Assembly (NCBI GenBank): GCA_016706275.1
Contig: JADJJY010000003.1
Coordinates: forward strand, 310,001-374,000
DNA length: 64,000 nucleotides
Reading direction: 5' to 3'
Source of the DNA: Chloracidobacterium sp.
Lineage (GTDB): Bacteria > Acidobacteriota > Blastocatellia > Pyrinomonadales > Pyrinomonadaceae
Part shown: in pieces, positions 27,824-36,821 of the stretch
Position numbering within the stretch: the stretch's first letter is position 1
Layout of the letters: each line of letters opens with the position of its first letter
The notes under the pieces: generated by a model
Told to the model about the DNA's origin: nothing
The model's input: only the letters and a program-made list of their open reading frames with translations
Databases searched by the model: none
Translations under genes and position numbers: made by a program

Positions 27824-30800
27824 ATGACCGCAAATTTACAGCGTACCTTGCGAGCAGCCTCTCTTTGCGTAGGACTGCTCGTCGCCGGCTATTTCTTCCT
27901 GTTTTACTCATCTGCAGGTTCAGGTTCGACGGCGGCAAAGGACGATCCTATCGAGCTTTTGCTTCGGCTGCCCGCTCCGGCACCGCCAAATCCGCTCGTC
28001 CCACAGACTTCGCTTTACAACCGCGACGAAAAATTTTACAGCAAATCTAACGTGCCAAAGGACAATGCTCCTATCGACGAGCTGCTCGATTACTGGCTTC
28101 GGCAAAACAATTCGGCTCAGGATCTGCGTTACATGCCGGAGATTTCCGATCAGGCCCGGAGCCGGATAATGAAAGAGATCAGCAAAAAGCCGGCTCTGCT
28201 GACAAGCTATCTAAATGTGCTAAAGGGCGACGCGAAAGCTGCCGATTTTGTCAAAGAGATCTACGACCGCGAAGGCAACGGCGGAGCCATCAATAAAGAA
28301 GAACGCCGGATGGTCAAAGAGTGGCTGATGTACAACAGCCCTTATTTTAGTACCGACCTAGCCCGCAAAGCGTCGAGCGTTAACGACAGCGGCGAATATG
28401 TGACGGGGCAACAAGAGTTACTCTCGCTCGCACGGGTCGATTTTGACCGGGCAAAACCGATCATTGATCGGCTGTTAGGCGACAGTTCGCTAAAAACATC
28501 AAAGGTGCTGGCGACCTGGGCGCAGTATCGCCACGCACTCGATACCAATTCGACCGGCGATATCGAAACATACCGCGACGCGCTAAAAGCATTTGTTGAG
28601 GACAAAAATGCGATGCCCGGAATGCGTGATCTCGCGATGGACGCGCTTTTCAGCGAAAAAGAATGGTCCGGACGCGACGAATGGTATTTCTCGCTGCTCG
28701 GTGACGAGACACTTGCTAAGCTCGTAGTCAACGGGCAGACGAATACCGGCCTCACCACGCTCATTCTCAATTCGCCTGAGGACAAGTACGTCGAGAAAAT
28801 GATCGAGCTTGTCGGTAGCAATAATCCGACAGTTCGCAGCAATGCGGTTCGCAATTTGATAGCCCAGCTAAACATCGGCAACGCGGCGGTCGTCAAAGCT
28901 CTGCTGCCGTGGCTCGAGGATCAAAAATGGGCGATCGACGTCGATGATTCGCGCGGCGCTCTTGTCCGAAAACTCAGCGAGATCGAGGTACCGGAAAGCG
29001 TTCCGGGGCTGATCAAGATACTTGACGAAAAGCATATACAGTCCGTGCCGGTTGCCAATACTGCATTCAACGCCGCAAACGCTGCAGCAAATGCGGCGAA
29101 TACGGCAGCCAATCGTGCGAGCATTTCGGCGAACCGTCCGGCGTCAAATGTCACGGATCCTTCTAACACATCTCAAGTCATCGCCTTTCCATTTAGGTCA
29201 TCGGCAGTCGCGGCTTTAGCGAAACAAAAAGACGGACGTGCTGTTCCGGCGTTGCGTCGCGTTCTGCCCGAGATGTCGCAGTCTTATGAGCGTGACATTG
29301 TCGTCAGTGCAATTTGGGAATGCAACGGATTTTCGCTTGCTGAGCAGCTAGACGCGCTTGAAACAGCCGCCAAAGGCGTCCGCACCGAGATGGACAACGA
29401 AGCGAATTTGGCCGCTAACGCCAACGCCGTTGCATCTAATTACGCAACAACTTACGAGAACGAAGGTAAACGAGCCCCAACGCCCGCTGAGATCCGCGCG
29501 AGCCTTGGGCGGACGCTGCTACAGGCACCCGCGATCCCGGACGTGCTAGCCCGCGGTGTGGTCGATCGCATCGCCGTGCTCGACACAAAAGACAAACCTC
29601 TTGCCCTGGCTTACCGGAGGATGATTCTCCGCTGGCAAAATGCGGCGATCAATATATTGCTGCTTCGTGATCTGAAACGCGGCGTCGCCGATCTCGACAC
29701 GATCATCAGATTGCTCGGCCAACGTAAGGAGCTTCGCGTAAAACAATCTACCGATATTTTTGATATCCGGACCGGAACGCCGACCGCGTTTGGCATATCG
29801 GCCTGTCTGCTTGAGGACTCTGCCGATTACGACTCAATCCTCGACAACGGCAATATCGAGAGCAAGACCGCGCTGTTTGCGTGTGCCCGTTTGCTACGGC
29901 TGCCGCTGCAGGTGCCAAAGGTTGCGGAAAATCTCAAATCGCCAAATCCGCTGTTGCAGACCGCAGCCGAGCGTTATCTCGAATCCGAAGATTCGCTTGA
30001 GGCGCGCGCGATCGTGCTGGCACGTCACCCGAACGAGGCAAAGATACTTGGGGCCCGCAGTGCGTTTATGGTCGATGGGGTTGCCGAAACTTATAACGAA
30101 TATCTCTACGCCGTCTATCAGAGCCTCGGCGACAGTTCGCTCTACAACGGCTGGTCGGGTGCGGGTAATGACGACCAGATCATTGCCACCGAAAAAGAGC
30201 TACAGGCCGAGGTCAAGAAATCTGACGACCTAGTCGGCATTTATTCCTACGACGACAATTACATCCGGATCTACAAGGACCGCGTGATGTTTAGCTGGGA
30301 CGAGGACGATTCGCGTTATCGCGAGCGACCGCTGAGCGGCGAGGAATTTGACGCGATCAAGGGCTATCTCGCCCATAACAAAGTTGACGAGCTGCCGCCG
30401 TTTATCTCGTGCGGCGGTGCGTATTGCGAGGCAAAGGAGCTGATAATGCTCAGTCGCGTCGGCGGACGCCGCGTCTATATGACGGGCACCGACGGCGAAT
30501 ACGGCGGCGGCGGCGAGTTTGAATTTTTTGTCGGGCTTGATAAATATTTTGCGGGACTCAAGCAAGCTCCCGCAAAACTCAAATACCGCCTCAGCCGCGA
30601 GATACCGGGGCTGGAGATAGTACTTGCGGCGGATGATCTTAACGCCGTTGCCGTTTGGAAAGACGGGTCGGATTTTCGCGTGGCGGCAAGCGAAAAAGCC
30701 GTCCGCGACAAGATCAAAAAAGAGATCGACGGCGACCCGGATGATGAAAACGCCCCGGTCGAGGATTATTCCGAGGAAATCGAGGGCAAAAAGGCCGAGC

Positions 30801-31597
30801 TTCGGGCAAAGCGTCGCTATGAGGGCTACGCCTGGTACAAGATCGAGGGCAGCGAGGTCGCAGGGATCACATCCCAACCCGCCGGTGTCGAGTTTTTGCC
30901 GATGCGTGACGGGCTCGGCGTCCCGGCGGGTGAGGAGCAGTGGAAAGCAAGGCTTGCGGACCTTGAGATACGTGCGTCAGAGGATGGATTGTTTAAGGTC
31001 GTTCGAGGACGTCTGACCAAGGTGCGTGACGGCAATTATCGCAACCCCGTCATTACGCCAAACGGGCGTTGGGTGCTCGTCGGCAAACAGGATGACCAAT
31101 CCGGACAGGCCATATTTCGCGTCGATCTGACCACCAATAAGGAATATCAAGTCGAGTTAGAGGGCTACGGCGAGAGCTATCCGCTCGCGTTTATTCCGTC
31201 TATAAACAAGATCCTCGTCATCCGAAACGACTATCGCTATTACCGTTCGGACGATGAAGATACTGCACTCGCTGATTCCGAGCCGGGCAATTTACTGCTC
31301 GTCGATCCGGCGACCGGAGTCGCAAATCCTGCTCCCGGCGAATTTCGTCCCGTTGCCCAGCAAACCTACCGTGCGCTGCAAAAGACCGCAAAACCCAACG
31401 AATACTGGGCCGCAATGATCGACGAGGAAAAGGGATTGACCGAGATCGGCATTTACGAGACCAAAACCTTTGGCTTTAAGCCCATAATGAAAGTGCCAAA
31501 GATCAGGTTTAACAGTATGAATATGTGGGTCGATGAACCCGGCAAGAAAGTTTATTTCGTCTATCGCGGGCATCTATTATCACTGCCTTTACCGTAA
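27824..31597 (+). CDS. Large secreted HEAT-repeat and beta-propeller-like protein of unknown function
   Basis: 1257 residues from the ATG at 27824 (an in-frame GTG at 27797 would add nine). Seen: an N-terminal hydrophobic segment (SLCVGLLVAGYFFLFYSS) as signal or anchor; HEAT-like helical pairs between about residues 200 and 800 (NPTVRSNAVRNLIAQL, VPGLIKILDEKH, AVPALRRVLPEMS); an Asn/Ala tract (NAANAAANAANTAAN) near residue 420 inside them; and a C-terminal part with blade-like strands (VITPNGRWVLVGK, NLLLVDPATG, KKVYFVYRGHLLSLPLP). No enzyme motif recognised. It stands alone between the O-antigen ligase (divergent) and rpsU. Possibly a scaffold of the cell envelope. Confidence 0.8.
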   Translation: MTANLQRTLRAASLCVGLLVAGYFFLFYSSAGSGSTAAKDDPIELLLRLPAPAPPNPLVPQTSLYNRDEKFYSKSNVPKDNAPIDELLDYWLRQNNSAQDLRYMPEISDQARSRIMKEISKKPALLTSYLNVLKGDAKAADFVKEIYDREGNGGAINKEERRMVKEWLMYNSPYFSTDLARKASSVNDSGEYVTGQQELLSLARVDFDRAKPIIDRLLGDSSLKTSKVLATWAQYRHALDTNSTGDIETYRDALKAFVEDKNAMPGMRDLAMDALFSEKEWSGRDEWYFSLLGDETLAKLVVNGQTNTGLTTLILNSPEDKYVEKMIELVGSNNPTVRSNAVRNLIAQLNIGNAAVVKALLPWLEDQKWAIDVDDSRGALVRKLSEIEVPESVPGLIKILDEKHIQSVPVANTAFNAANAAANAANTAANRASISANRPASNVTDPSNTSQVIAFPFRSSAVAALAKQKDGRAVPALRRVLPEMSQSYERDIVVSAIWECNGFSLAEQLDALETAAKGVRTEMDNEANLAANANAVASNYATTYENEGKRAPTPAEIRASLGRTLLQAPAIPDVLARGVVDRIAVLDTKDKPLALAYRRMILRWQNAAINILLLRDLKRGVADLDTIIRLLGQRKELRVKQSTDIFDIRTGTPTAFGISACLLEDSADYDSILDNGNIESKTALFACARLLRLPLQVPKVAENLKSPNPLLQTAAERYLESEDSLEARAIVLARHPNEAKILGARSAFMVDGVAETYNEYLYAVYQSLGDSSLYNGWSGAGNDDQIIATEKELQAEVKKSDDLVGIYSYDDNYIRIYKDRVMFSWDEDDSRYRERPLSGEEFDAIKGYLAHNKVDELPPFISCGGAYCEAKELIMLSRVGGRRVYMTGTDGEYGGGGEFEFFVGLDKYFAGLKQAPAKLKYRLSREIPGLEIVLAADDLNAVAVWKDGSDFRVAASEKAVRDKIKKEIDGDPDDENAPVEDYSEEIEGKKAELRAKRRYEGYAWYKIEGSEVAGITSQPAGVEFLPMRDGLGVPAGEEQWKARLADLEIRASEDGLFKVVRGRLTKVRDGNYRNPVITPNGRWVLVGKQDDQSGQAIFRVDLTTNKEYQVELEGYGESYPLAFIPSINKILVIRNDYRYYRSDDEDTALADSEPGNLLLVDPATGVANPAPGEFRPVAQQTYRALQKTAKPNEYWAAMIDEEKGLTEIGIYETKTFGFKPIMKVPKIRFNSMNMWVDEPGKKVYFVYRGHLLSLPLP

Positions 31598-31617
31598 GGT
31601 TATCGGGCGGAGCCTCC

Positions 31618-31646
31618 TTGCGTTTCCGTGGTAAATCAGGTGTAAT
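31618..31646 (+). promoter_or_regulatory. Candidate sigma70-type promoter of rpsU
   Basis: TTGCGT at 31618-31623 and TGTAAT at 31641-31646 are spaced 17 bp, 54 bp before the rpsU start. The -10 matches five of six consensus positions, the -35 only three. No other candidate pair in the gap is better. Confidence 0.4.
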
Positions 31647-31651
31647 AGTTG

Positions 31652-31695
31652 TTTGCTCGATTGAGCAAAATTTTAGCCGAGAGGAGGTGAGCAAA
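31652..31695 (+). promoter_or_regulatory. rpsU leader with alternative hairpins around the Shine-Dalgarno
   Basis: Seen: TTTGCTC (31652-31658) can pair with GAGCAAA at 31663-31669 (4-base loop) or with a second identical GAGCAAA at 31689-31695, which would enclose the strong AGGAGGT ribosome binding site (31682-31688). The pairings are mutually exclusive. Inference: translational autoregulation of S21. Confidence 0.4.
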
Positions 31696-31699
31696 CAAA

Positions 31700-31951
31700 A
31701 TGGCATTTATATCAGTAAACAATAACGAATCGATCGAGTCGGCCCTACGCCGCTTCAAACGTAAAGTTATCAGCGAAGAGATCATCAAAGATCTCAAAAA
31801 GCACGCTCATTTTATCCCTCCCGGACAAAAGGCAAAGCTCAAATCGGTCAACGCCCGCAAGCGCAACCGTAAGCGTTTTCGCACGCAGCGTCCGATGGGC
31901 GGCGGTACCGGCAGCGGACCAGGTCGTCCGCCGATGGGGCAGAACCGATAA
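31700..31951 (+). CDS. rpsU: 30S ribosomal protein S21
   Basis: 83 residues. Seen: the typical short basic S21 sequence with NNNESIESALRRFKRKV, EEIIKDLKKHAHFIPPGQKAKLK and a RKRNRKRFR stretch, followed by a Gly/Pro-rich tail (MGGGTGSGPGRPPMG) longer than in E. coli S21. The ribosome binding site GAGGAGGT is nearly perfect. Known: S21 binds the 30S platform near the anti-Shine-Dalgarno region and helps initiation. It lies ahead of surE and pcm, separated by an AT-rich palindrome. Confidence 0.96.
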   Translation: MAFISVNNNESIESALRRFKRKVISEEIIKDLKKHAHFIPPGQKAKLKSVNARKRNRKRFRTQRPMGGGTGSGPGRPPMGQNR

Positions 31952-31952
31952 C

Positions 31953-32030
31953 TAAAGTGAAAGAGTTAAAAGGTGGAAAAGTGAAAAAGCTAAATGCTCA
32001 GACACTTTTTCACTTTTTTACTTTTAAACG
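31953..32030. repeat. AT-rich palindrome of AAAGTG-type words between rpsU and surE
   Basis: Seen: AAAAGTGAAAAAG (31977-31989) pairs exactly with CTTTTTCACTTTT (32005-32017), with flanking TTAAAAG/CTTTTAA extending the stem to about 78 bases. The 3' arm ends in T-runs, so it may double as the rpsU terminator. Repeated AAAGTG/AAAAGTG words make it look like the other short-word palindromes here. Confidence 0.65.
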
Positions 32031-32044
32031 TATATTCTCTTAAC

Positions 32045-32800
32045 ATGGCATCCGAACGAACACGAATTTTACTGACAAATGACGACGGCTATCACGCCGA
32101 GGGCATCGTCGCACTCGAAGCGGCCCTGAACGAGATCGGTGACGTCTATGTCGTCGCTCCTGAGGCCGAGATGAGCGGTGCGTCGCACAGCCTTACGCTG
32201 TCGCGCCCTTTACGCATTCGCCAGCGTGCTGAGCGGCATTGGACGGTTGACGGCACACCGACCGATTGCGTCACGCTCGCGATCAATCAGATATTTTCCG
32301 AAGCCGAGCGGCCGCACATTTGCTGCTCAGGTATCAACCACGGTGCAAATCTTGGCGACGACGCCACGTATTCAGGCACGGTCGCCGGTGCACTAGAATC
32401 GACGATCCTTGGCGTCCCCGGCCTCGCGTTCAGCCTCGCGTCGTATCGCGACCAAGATTTTTCAGAGTCGGCAAAGGTCGCGGCAGAGATAACTAAAAAA
32501 GCTCTCGCCGAGGGCTTGCCGGTTTGGACTTTGCTCAATGTAAATGTGCCTAAGGGCGTACCGAAAGGCATCCGCATCACCAAACAGGGTTTTAAGAACG
32601 CACGCCCGATCATCAGCGAACACATCGATCCGCGCGGCAAACTCTATTATTGGATCGGCGAGGTCCGCGAAGGTTTTCGTGCCGAGGGCGGTACCGATTT
32701 TGAGGCGATCGACGAGGGTTACGTTTCCGTCACGCCGATGCGAAGCGATTTGACCAGCCACAGCGGCGTCGAAAAATTACAAAACTGGAACACCAACTAG
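32045..32800 (+). CDS. surE: 5'/3'-nucleotidase SurE
   Basis: 251 residues from the ATG at 32045; an earlier in-frame ATG at 31994 would translate the upstream palindrome and is rejected. Seen: the metal-binding ILLTNDDGYHAEGI with the Asp-Asp pair, GASHSLTLSRPLR, VDGTPTDCV, and CSGINHGANLGDDATYSGTVAGA with the catalytic Asn, all SurE signatures. Known: a stationary-phase survival metal-dependent phosphatase of nucleoside monophosphates. It shares a base of its stop codon with the GTG start of pcm, the classical surE-pcm pair. Confidence 0.96.
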   Translation: MASERTRILLTNDDGYHAEGIVALEAALNEIGDVYVVAPEAEMSGASHSLTLSRPLRIRQRAERHWTVDGTPTDCVTLAINQIFSEAERPHICCSGINHGANLGDDATYSGTVAGALESTILGVPGLAFSLASYRDQDFSESAKVAAEITKKALAEGLPVWTLLNVNVPKGVPKGIRITKQGFKNARPIISEHIDPRGKLYYWIGEVREGFRAEGGTDFEAIDEGYVSVTPMRSDLTSHSGVEKLQNWNTN

Positions 32801-33459
32801 TGAACGCAACCGCCATCACAGACGAAATGACAATGCAGAGGCTCGCGATGGTCGATCAGCTCCGCACGACACACAAGATCGCCGACGAGCGGGTGCTTGA
32901 CGTCATGTCCCGCGTCCCGCGTCATTTGTTCGTCCCGGTAGCGATCAAATCGCAAGCCTACAAAGACAATGCCCTGCCCATCTCCGGCGGCCAGACCATC
33001 TCACAGCCATTTATCGTCGCCCGCATGACCGAGCTGCTCGAACTTACGGGCAACGAAAAGGTGCTCGAGATCGGTGCCGGTTCCGGGTATCAGACTGCGA
33101 TCCTAGCGTCGCTGGCGCGATCTGTTTTTGCCATCGAGCGTCTAGCAAATCTCGCTGACGAAGCTACTCGCCGTCTGCAAACCCTTGGCATCACAAATGT
33201 TACGCTCAAAGCCGCTGATGGCACGACCGGCTGGGAAACGTACGGCCCGTACGACGCGATACTCGTCGCGGCGGGTGGGCCTGACATTCCTGAACCGCTT
33301 GTAAAGCAATTAAAGATTGGCGGCAAGCTCGTCATTCCCGTCGGCGACGACCAACGATCGCAGACGCTTATCCGCGTAACCCGCACTGAAAGCGGCTCAA
33401 CACAAGAAAATTTTGGCCCTTGTGCATTTGTGCCGCTCATCGGCGAACATGGCTGGTGA
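32800..33459 (+). CDS. pcm: Protein-L-isoaspartate O-methyltransferase
   Basis: 219 residues from a GTG that overlaps the surE stop by one base. Seen: RVPRHLFVP, the family-specific ISGGQTISQPFIVARMTELL, SAM motif I VLEIGAGSGYQTAILA, and the closing LVIPVGDDQ. Known: methylates L-isoaspartyl residues so damaged proteins can be repaired; usually paired with surE as stress-survival genes. The stop is followed four bases later by palindromic repeat copy B, which separates it from dedA. Confidence 0.96.
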   Translation: MNATAITDEMTMQRLAMVDQLRTTHKIADERVLDVMSRVPRHLFVPVAIKSQAYKDNALPISGGQTISQPFIVARMTELLELTGNEKVLEIGAGSGYQTAILASLARSVFAIERLANLADEATRRLQTLGITNVTLKAADGTTGWETYGPYDAILVAAGGPDIPEPLVKQLKIGGKLVIPVGDDQRSQTLIRVTRTESGSTQENFGPCAFVPLIGEHGW

Positions 33460-33463
33460 CTTA

Positions 33464-33545
33464 GTCAGAACCGGGAGCGATAGCGACTGGGCTCCTGGTA
33501 CGTATAATATTAAAGAACCCGGTCGCTACCGCTCCCGGTTCCGAC
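33464..33545. repeat. 82-bp palindromic repeat, copy B
   Basis: Seen: arms 33464-33494 and 33515-33545 are reverse complements with few mismatches and are nearly identical to those of copy A at 8354-8432 (GTCAGAACCGGGAGCG and CGGTTC[C/T]GAC ends). The 20-base loop, with TATAATATTAAA, is unrelated to the copy A loop. It starts 4 bases after the pcm stop and ends 7 bases before the dedA start. Confidence 0.9.
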
Positions 33546-33552
33546 AGATTTT

Positions 33553-34263
33553 ATGGATTCGATAATCGATTTTTTATATCAGGCAAAGGATTTTCTAAAT
33601 CCCGCAAAGCTCATCGACTATATGTTGGCTTTGCTTGGCAACTATGTGTATCTCGGGCTTTGGTTCATTATCTTTGCCGAGACTGGTCTCGCGGTGGGCT
33701 TTTTTCTGCCGGGTGATTCGTTGCTGGTGGTTTCCGGGCTGTTTGCTGCGGCCGGTAAGCTAAATGTCTGGTGGGTGATGATCGCGTTTTTTCTCGGCTC
33801 GGTGATCGGCGACAGTACCGGTTATTGGACCGGACGCGTAATGGGTAAGACGCTGTTTAACCGCGAAGATTCGTGGATATTTAAGCCAAGCAGCGTCGAA
33901 AAGGCTCACGCATTTTTTGAAAAATACGGCGTTAAGACGGTCATACTTGCGAGGTTCGTTCCCATTGTTCGCACCTTTGCACCGATCGTCGTTGGGGCTG
34001 CCGAAATGCCATATCGCCAATTCCTGCCGTACAGCATCCTCGGCGGATTGCTGTGGATCTGCAGCATGGTGCTCGCGGGTTATTTCTTGGGCGGTGTGAT
34101 CGAAAACGCTCTCGGCATCAAGCTTCAGGACCATATCGAAAAGGTCGTGATCGTCGTCGTTTTCCTATCCTTGTTGCCGCCAATCATCGAATTTATCAAA
34201 CACAAATTTGGCAAGCGGCCCGATGTGATCGATGAGATCGCAGAGGTCGCCGAGGACAAGTAG
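33553..34263 (+). CDS. DedA/SNARE-associated (VTT-domain) membrane protein
   Basis: 236 residues. Seen: several hydrophobic segments and family motifs FAETGLAVGFFLPGDSLLVVSG with conserved Glu and Asp, GDSTGYWTGRVMG, and ILARFVPIVRTFAPIVVGAAEMPYRQFL with the re-entrant FxxR-type Arg. Known: DedA proteins are inner membrane transporters; some recycle undecaprenyl phosphate or phosphatidylethanolamine. It follows palindrome copy B and shares one base with the next start, so it forms a pair with the spermidine-synthase-like membrane protein. Confidence 0.94.
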   Translation: MDSIIDFLYQAKDFLNPAKLIDYMLALLGNYVYLGLWFIIFAETGLAVGFFLPGDSLLVVSGLFAAAGKLNVWWVMIAFFLGSVIGDSTGYWTGRVMGKTLFNREDSWIFKPSSVEKAHAFFEKYGVKTVILARFVPIVRTFAPIVVGAAEMPYRQFLPYSILGGLLWICSMVLAGYFLGGVIENALGIKLQDHIEKVVIVVVFLSLLPPIIEFIKHKFGKRPDVIDEIAEVAEDK

Positions 34264-35789
34264 TGTCGCTATTCGCCCGTCTCCGGGCAATATCGCTGGA
34301 CATAACGGTCTTCGTCTCGGGCGGGCTGTTGATGACGTACGAGATCATCGGCTCCCGCATACTTGCTCCATTTATCGGCACATCAACCTACGTTTGGACA
34401 AGCCTGATCGGCGTCATTCTCGCGAGCCTCAGCCTCGGTTACTGGTTCGGCGGACGCCTCGCCGATCGCAGGCCGGACGTACGAATCCTCGCCGCCGTGC
34501 TGTTTTTGGCAGGAACACTCGTTTCGGTCACCGTCCTTGTCAAAGAGATCATCCTTTCTTTTATCGCTTCGGCACCGGTCGGTGTCGAGCTGCAATCGCT
34601 TCTGGCCGCCTTGCTATTGTTCGCACCCGCAAGCGTCTGCCTTGGCATGGTCACGCCTTACGCCGTAAAGCTAAGAATGTTAGTGCTCGCCGACGTTGGC
34701 AAAACTGTTGGCCGCTTATACGCCCTTTCGACCGTCGGCAGCATTGCGGGCACGTTCCTCGCCGGGTTTTTCCTCATCCCTTTTGTCGGCAGCGTCCGGA
34801 CGCTTTACATTATCGCTGGCTCATTGATCGCGCTGTCGCTTTTACTAGTTCCATTCGCGATCTCTAGGATAAATATCGCAGGTTTAGTGCTGCTATTTTG
34901 CGCGGTTTGCTGGAGCGAGGCAGCCGCCGGGATCAGTTTTCGTGCGAACGAACTCCGCGATATCGATACCGAATACAGCCGCGTGCAAGTCTTTCGCTCA
35001 ACCGACCGCAACGGTCGGGCTATCCGCGTGCTGACGACCGACCCGTATGCAATCCAGTCCGCGATCTTTCTCGACAGCGACGAACCCGCACTCGAATACG
35101 GACGCTTTTACCATCTTGCGAGGCATTTCAAACCGGCGTTTCGAGACGTGCTCGTTGTTGGCGGTGCAGGCTATTCAACGCCAAAGGAATTTCTCCGACG
35201 TTATGACAATGTTCGGCTTGATGTGGTCGAGATCGATCCGCGAATGACCGATATTGCCCGCGAGCATTTTCGGCTGAAAGACGACCCGCAGCTCAACATC
35301 ATCCACGAAGACGGACGGATGTACCTCAATCGCGCCGACGCCGGACGGTACGATGTCATCCTGATGGACGCATTTGGGTCGATGTTTACAGTTCCCTTTC
35401 AACTGACGACGGTCGAGGCTGTGCAAAAGATACACAATTCCCTGACGGATGATGGTGTCGTTATTTTTAACCTTGGGTCGTCAATTACGGGACCGGGAAG
35501 CGGATTTTTTCGCGCCGAAATGGCGACGTATCGCTCGGTGTTCCCGAATGTTTTTGTGTTTAAGGTAAGAACCGACCGCACGGATGAATCGCTACAAAAT
35601 CTGATAATCGTCGCGTTAAAATCGAGCGAGCCGCCGCAACTCGCGAGCGGTGATGCTGAGATCTCTGCTCTATTGGGTAATATCTATCCGAACGGAATTC
35701 CGACCGACTTACCAGTACTCACTGACGACATCGCGCCGGTCGAACACTATAATTCGATCGCTCAAAACCAATACACGCCGCAGCAATAG
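34263..35789 (+). CDS. Polytopic membrane protein with spermidine synthase-like C-terminal domain
   Basis: 508 residues from a GTG overlapping the dedA stop by one base. Seen: about six to eight membrane helices to residue ~220 (FVSGGLLMTYEIIGSRILAP, SLGYWFGGRLADRRPDV), then a Rossmann-like domain with VLVVGGAGYSTPKEFL, LDVVEIDPRMTDIA, DVILMDAFGS. Known: true aminopropyltransferases carry GGGDG with a catalytic Asp; here it is GGAGY, so polyamine synthesis is doubtful. Similar fusions are widespread but uncharacterised. Its neighbour across the tRNA is a second SpeE-like protein. Confidence 0.82.
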   Translation: MSLFARLRAISLDITVFVSGGLLMTYEIIGSRILAPFIGTSTYVWTSLIGVILASLSLGYWFGGRLADRRPDVRILAAVLFLAGTLVSVTVLVKEIILSFIASAPVGVELQSLLAALLLFAPASVCLGMVTPYAVKLRMLVLADVGKTVGRLYALSTVGSIAGTFLAGFFLIPFVGSVRTLYIIAGSLIALSLLLVPFAISRINIAGLVLLFCAVCWSEAAAGISFRANELRDIDTEYSRVQVFRSTDRNGRAIRVLTTDPYAIQSAIFLDSDEPALEYGRFYHLARHFKPAFRDVLVVGGAGYSTPKEFLRRYDNVRLDVVEIDPRMTDIAREHFRLKDDPQLNIIHEDGRMYLNRADAGRYDVILMDAFGSMFTVPFQLTTVEAVQKIHNSLTDDGVVIFNLGSSITGPGSGFFRAEMATYRSVFPNVFVFKVRTDRTDESLQNLIIVALKSSEPPQLASGDAEISALLGNIYPNGIPTDLPVLTDDIAPVEHYNSIAQNQYTPQQ

Positions 35790-35842
35790 CAGCCGCAGGT
35801 TGACTTGAACCTGACCGTCACATAAACTCTTACATTGGTCGG

Positions 35843-35919
<77 letters not shown>

Positions 35920-35933
35920 TTTAATTGCAAAAG

Positions 35934-35963
35934 AGGCAGTCTCGTTCGGGACAGCCTTTTTTT
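35934..35963 (+). terminator. Intrinsic terminator after tRNA-Pro
   Basis: GGCAGTCTCG-TTC-GGGACAGCC forms a stem with one A-A mismatch followed by seven T. It lies 14 bases after the tRNA CCA and only about 10 bases before the next coding start, so the following gene must be read through or start from within this region. Confidence 0.75.
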
Positions 35964-35973
35964 GTTTAGCACG

Positions 35974-36678
35974 ATGAGCATTAAAGAAATCGGATATCAG
36001 CAAACGCTACTTGGCGACCTTACGCTGCGGCGGCGGCTCGAACCGCTGCTGCAAAACCGAGAGGTTTTTGAGGTCAAGCTCGGCGACGAATACCTAATGT
36101 CGAGCCTTTTTACCGAGAGCGAACGTCAGCTAGCGATTCTCGGTCTCGCTCCGCTCGACGGTGAATTGGATGTCGTGATCGGTGGCCTCGGTCTCGGCTA
36201 CACTGCGGTCGAGGCACTGAAAAATATAAACGTTAGCCGCCTACTCGTTATTGATCTGTTCCAACCCGTGATCGACTGGCATCAGGCTCGACTTGTTCCA
36301 AATGGCGAAGTACTTACCAGCGATACCCGATGTGAGTTGCGGCAAGGAGATTTTTTTGAACTCGCCCGCAGCGGTTTTGACACGAACAACCCCGACCGCA
36401 AATTCGACGCCGTCCTACTAGACATAGACCACTCACCCGAACATTATCTCGATCCCAAAAATAAGTCTCTCTACACCACCGAGGGACTCACTGCGATCCG
36501 CCACCAACTAAAACCCGGCGGCACATTTGCCCTCTGGTCGAACGACCCCGCGAGCGATGAGTTTACCGCACATCTAAAGTCAGTATTCGCCACCGCAACC
36601 GCCCATAATGTCGAATTTCCTAATCCGTATAACGGAGCAACGTCTGTCAATTCTGTTTACGTCGCAAAAAAGATCTAA
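35974..36678 (+). CDS. Soluble spermidine synthase-like protein
   Basis: About 234 residues from the ATG at 35974. Seen: a Rossmann-like domain with VVIGGLGLGYTAVEAL, LLVIDLFQPVIDWH, FDAVLLDIDHSPEHYL and LKPGGTFALWSND. The glycine-rich loop is GGLGLGY, lacking the GGGDG catalytic Asp of aminopropyltransferases, so the substrate is probably not putrescine. Known members of this group are annotated as spermine/spermidine synthase-like. It sits 10 bases after the tRNA terminator; no clear Shine-Dalgarno is seen. Methyltransferase-like function is an alternative. Confidence 0.75.
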   Translation: MSIKEIGYQQTLLGDLTLRRRLEPLLQNREVFEVKLGDEYLMSSLFTESERQLAILGLAPLDGELDVVIGGLGLGYTAVEALKNINVSRLLVIDLFQPVIDWHQARLVPNGEVLTSDTRCELRQGDFFELARSGFDTNNPDRKFDAVLLDIDHSPEHYLDPKNKSLYTTEGLTAIRHQLKPGGTFALWSNDPASDEFTAHLKSVFATATAHNVEFPNPYNGATSVNSVYVAKKI

Positions 36679-36821
36679 TCGTCTAAAAAACTGATGATAG
36701 TCAAATAGACCGCATTCAAAAAGTTCGCTATTGTGTTCCAACGCACAGATAGTAAAACTCAATACCAGTAGCCTGAATGTAGGTTCAGACAAAGATCGCT
36801 AACTGAACAAGAAGGTTTGCG

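Noticed and set aside
31994..32044. N-terminal extension of surE
   Set aside because: It would translate the upstream palindrome; the SurE core starts at the ATG at 32045.
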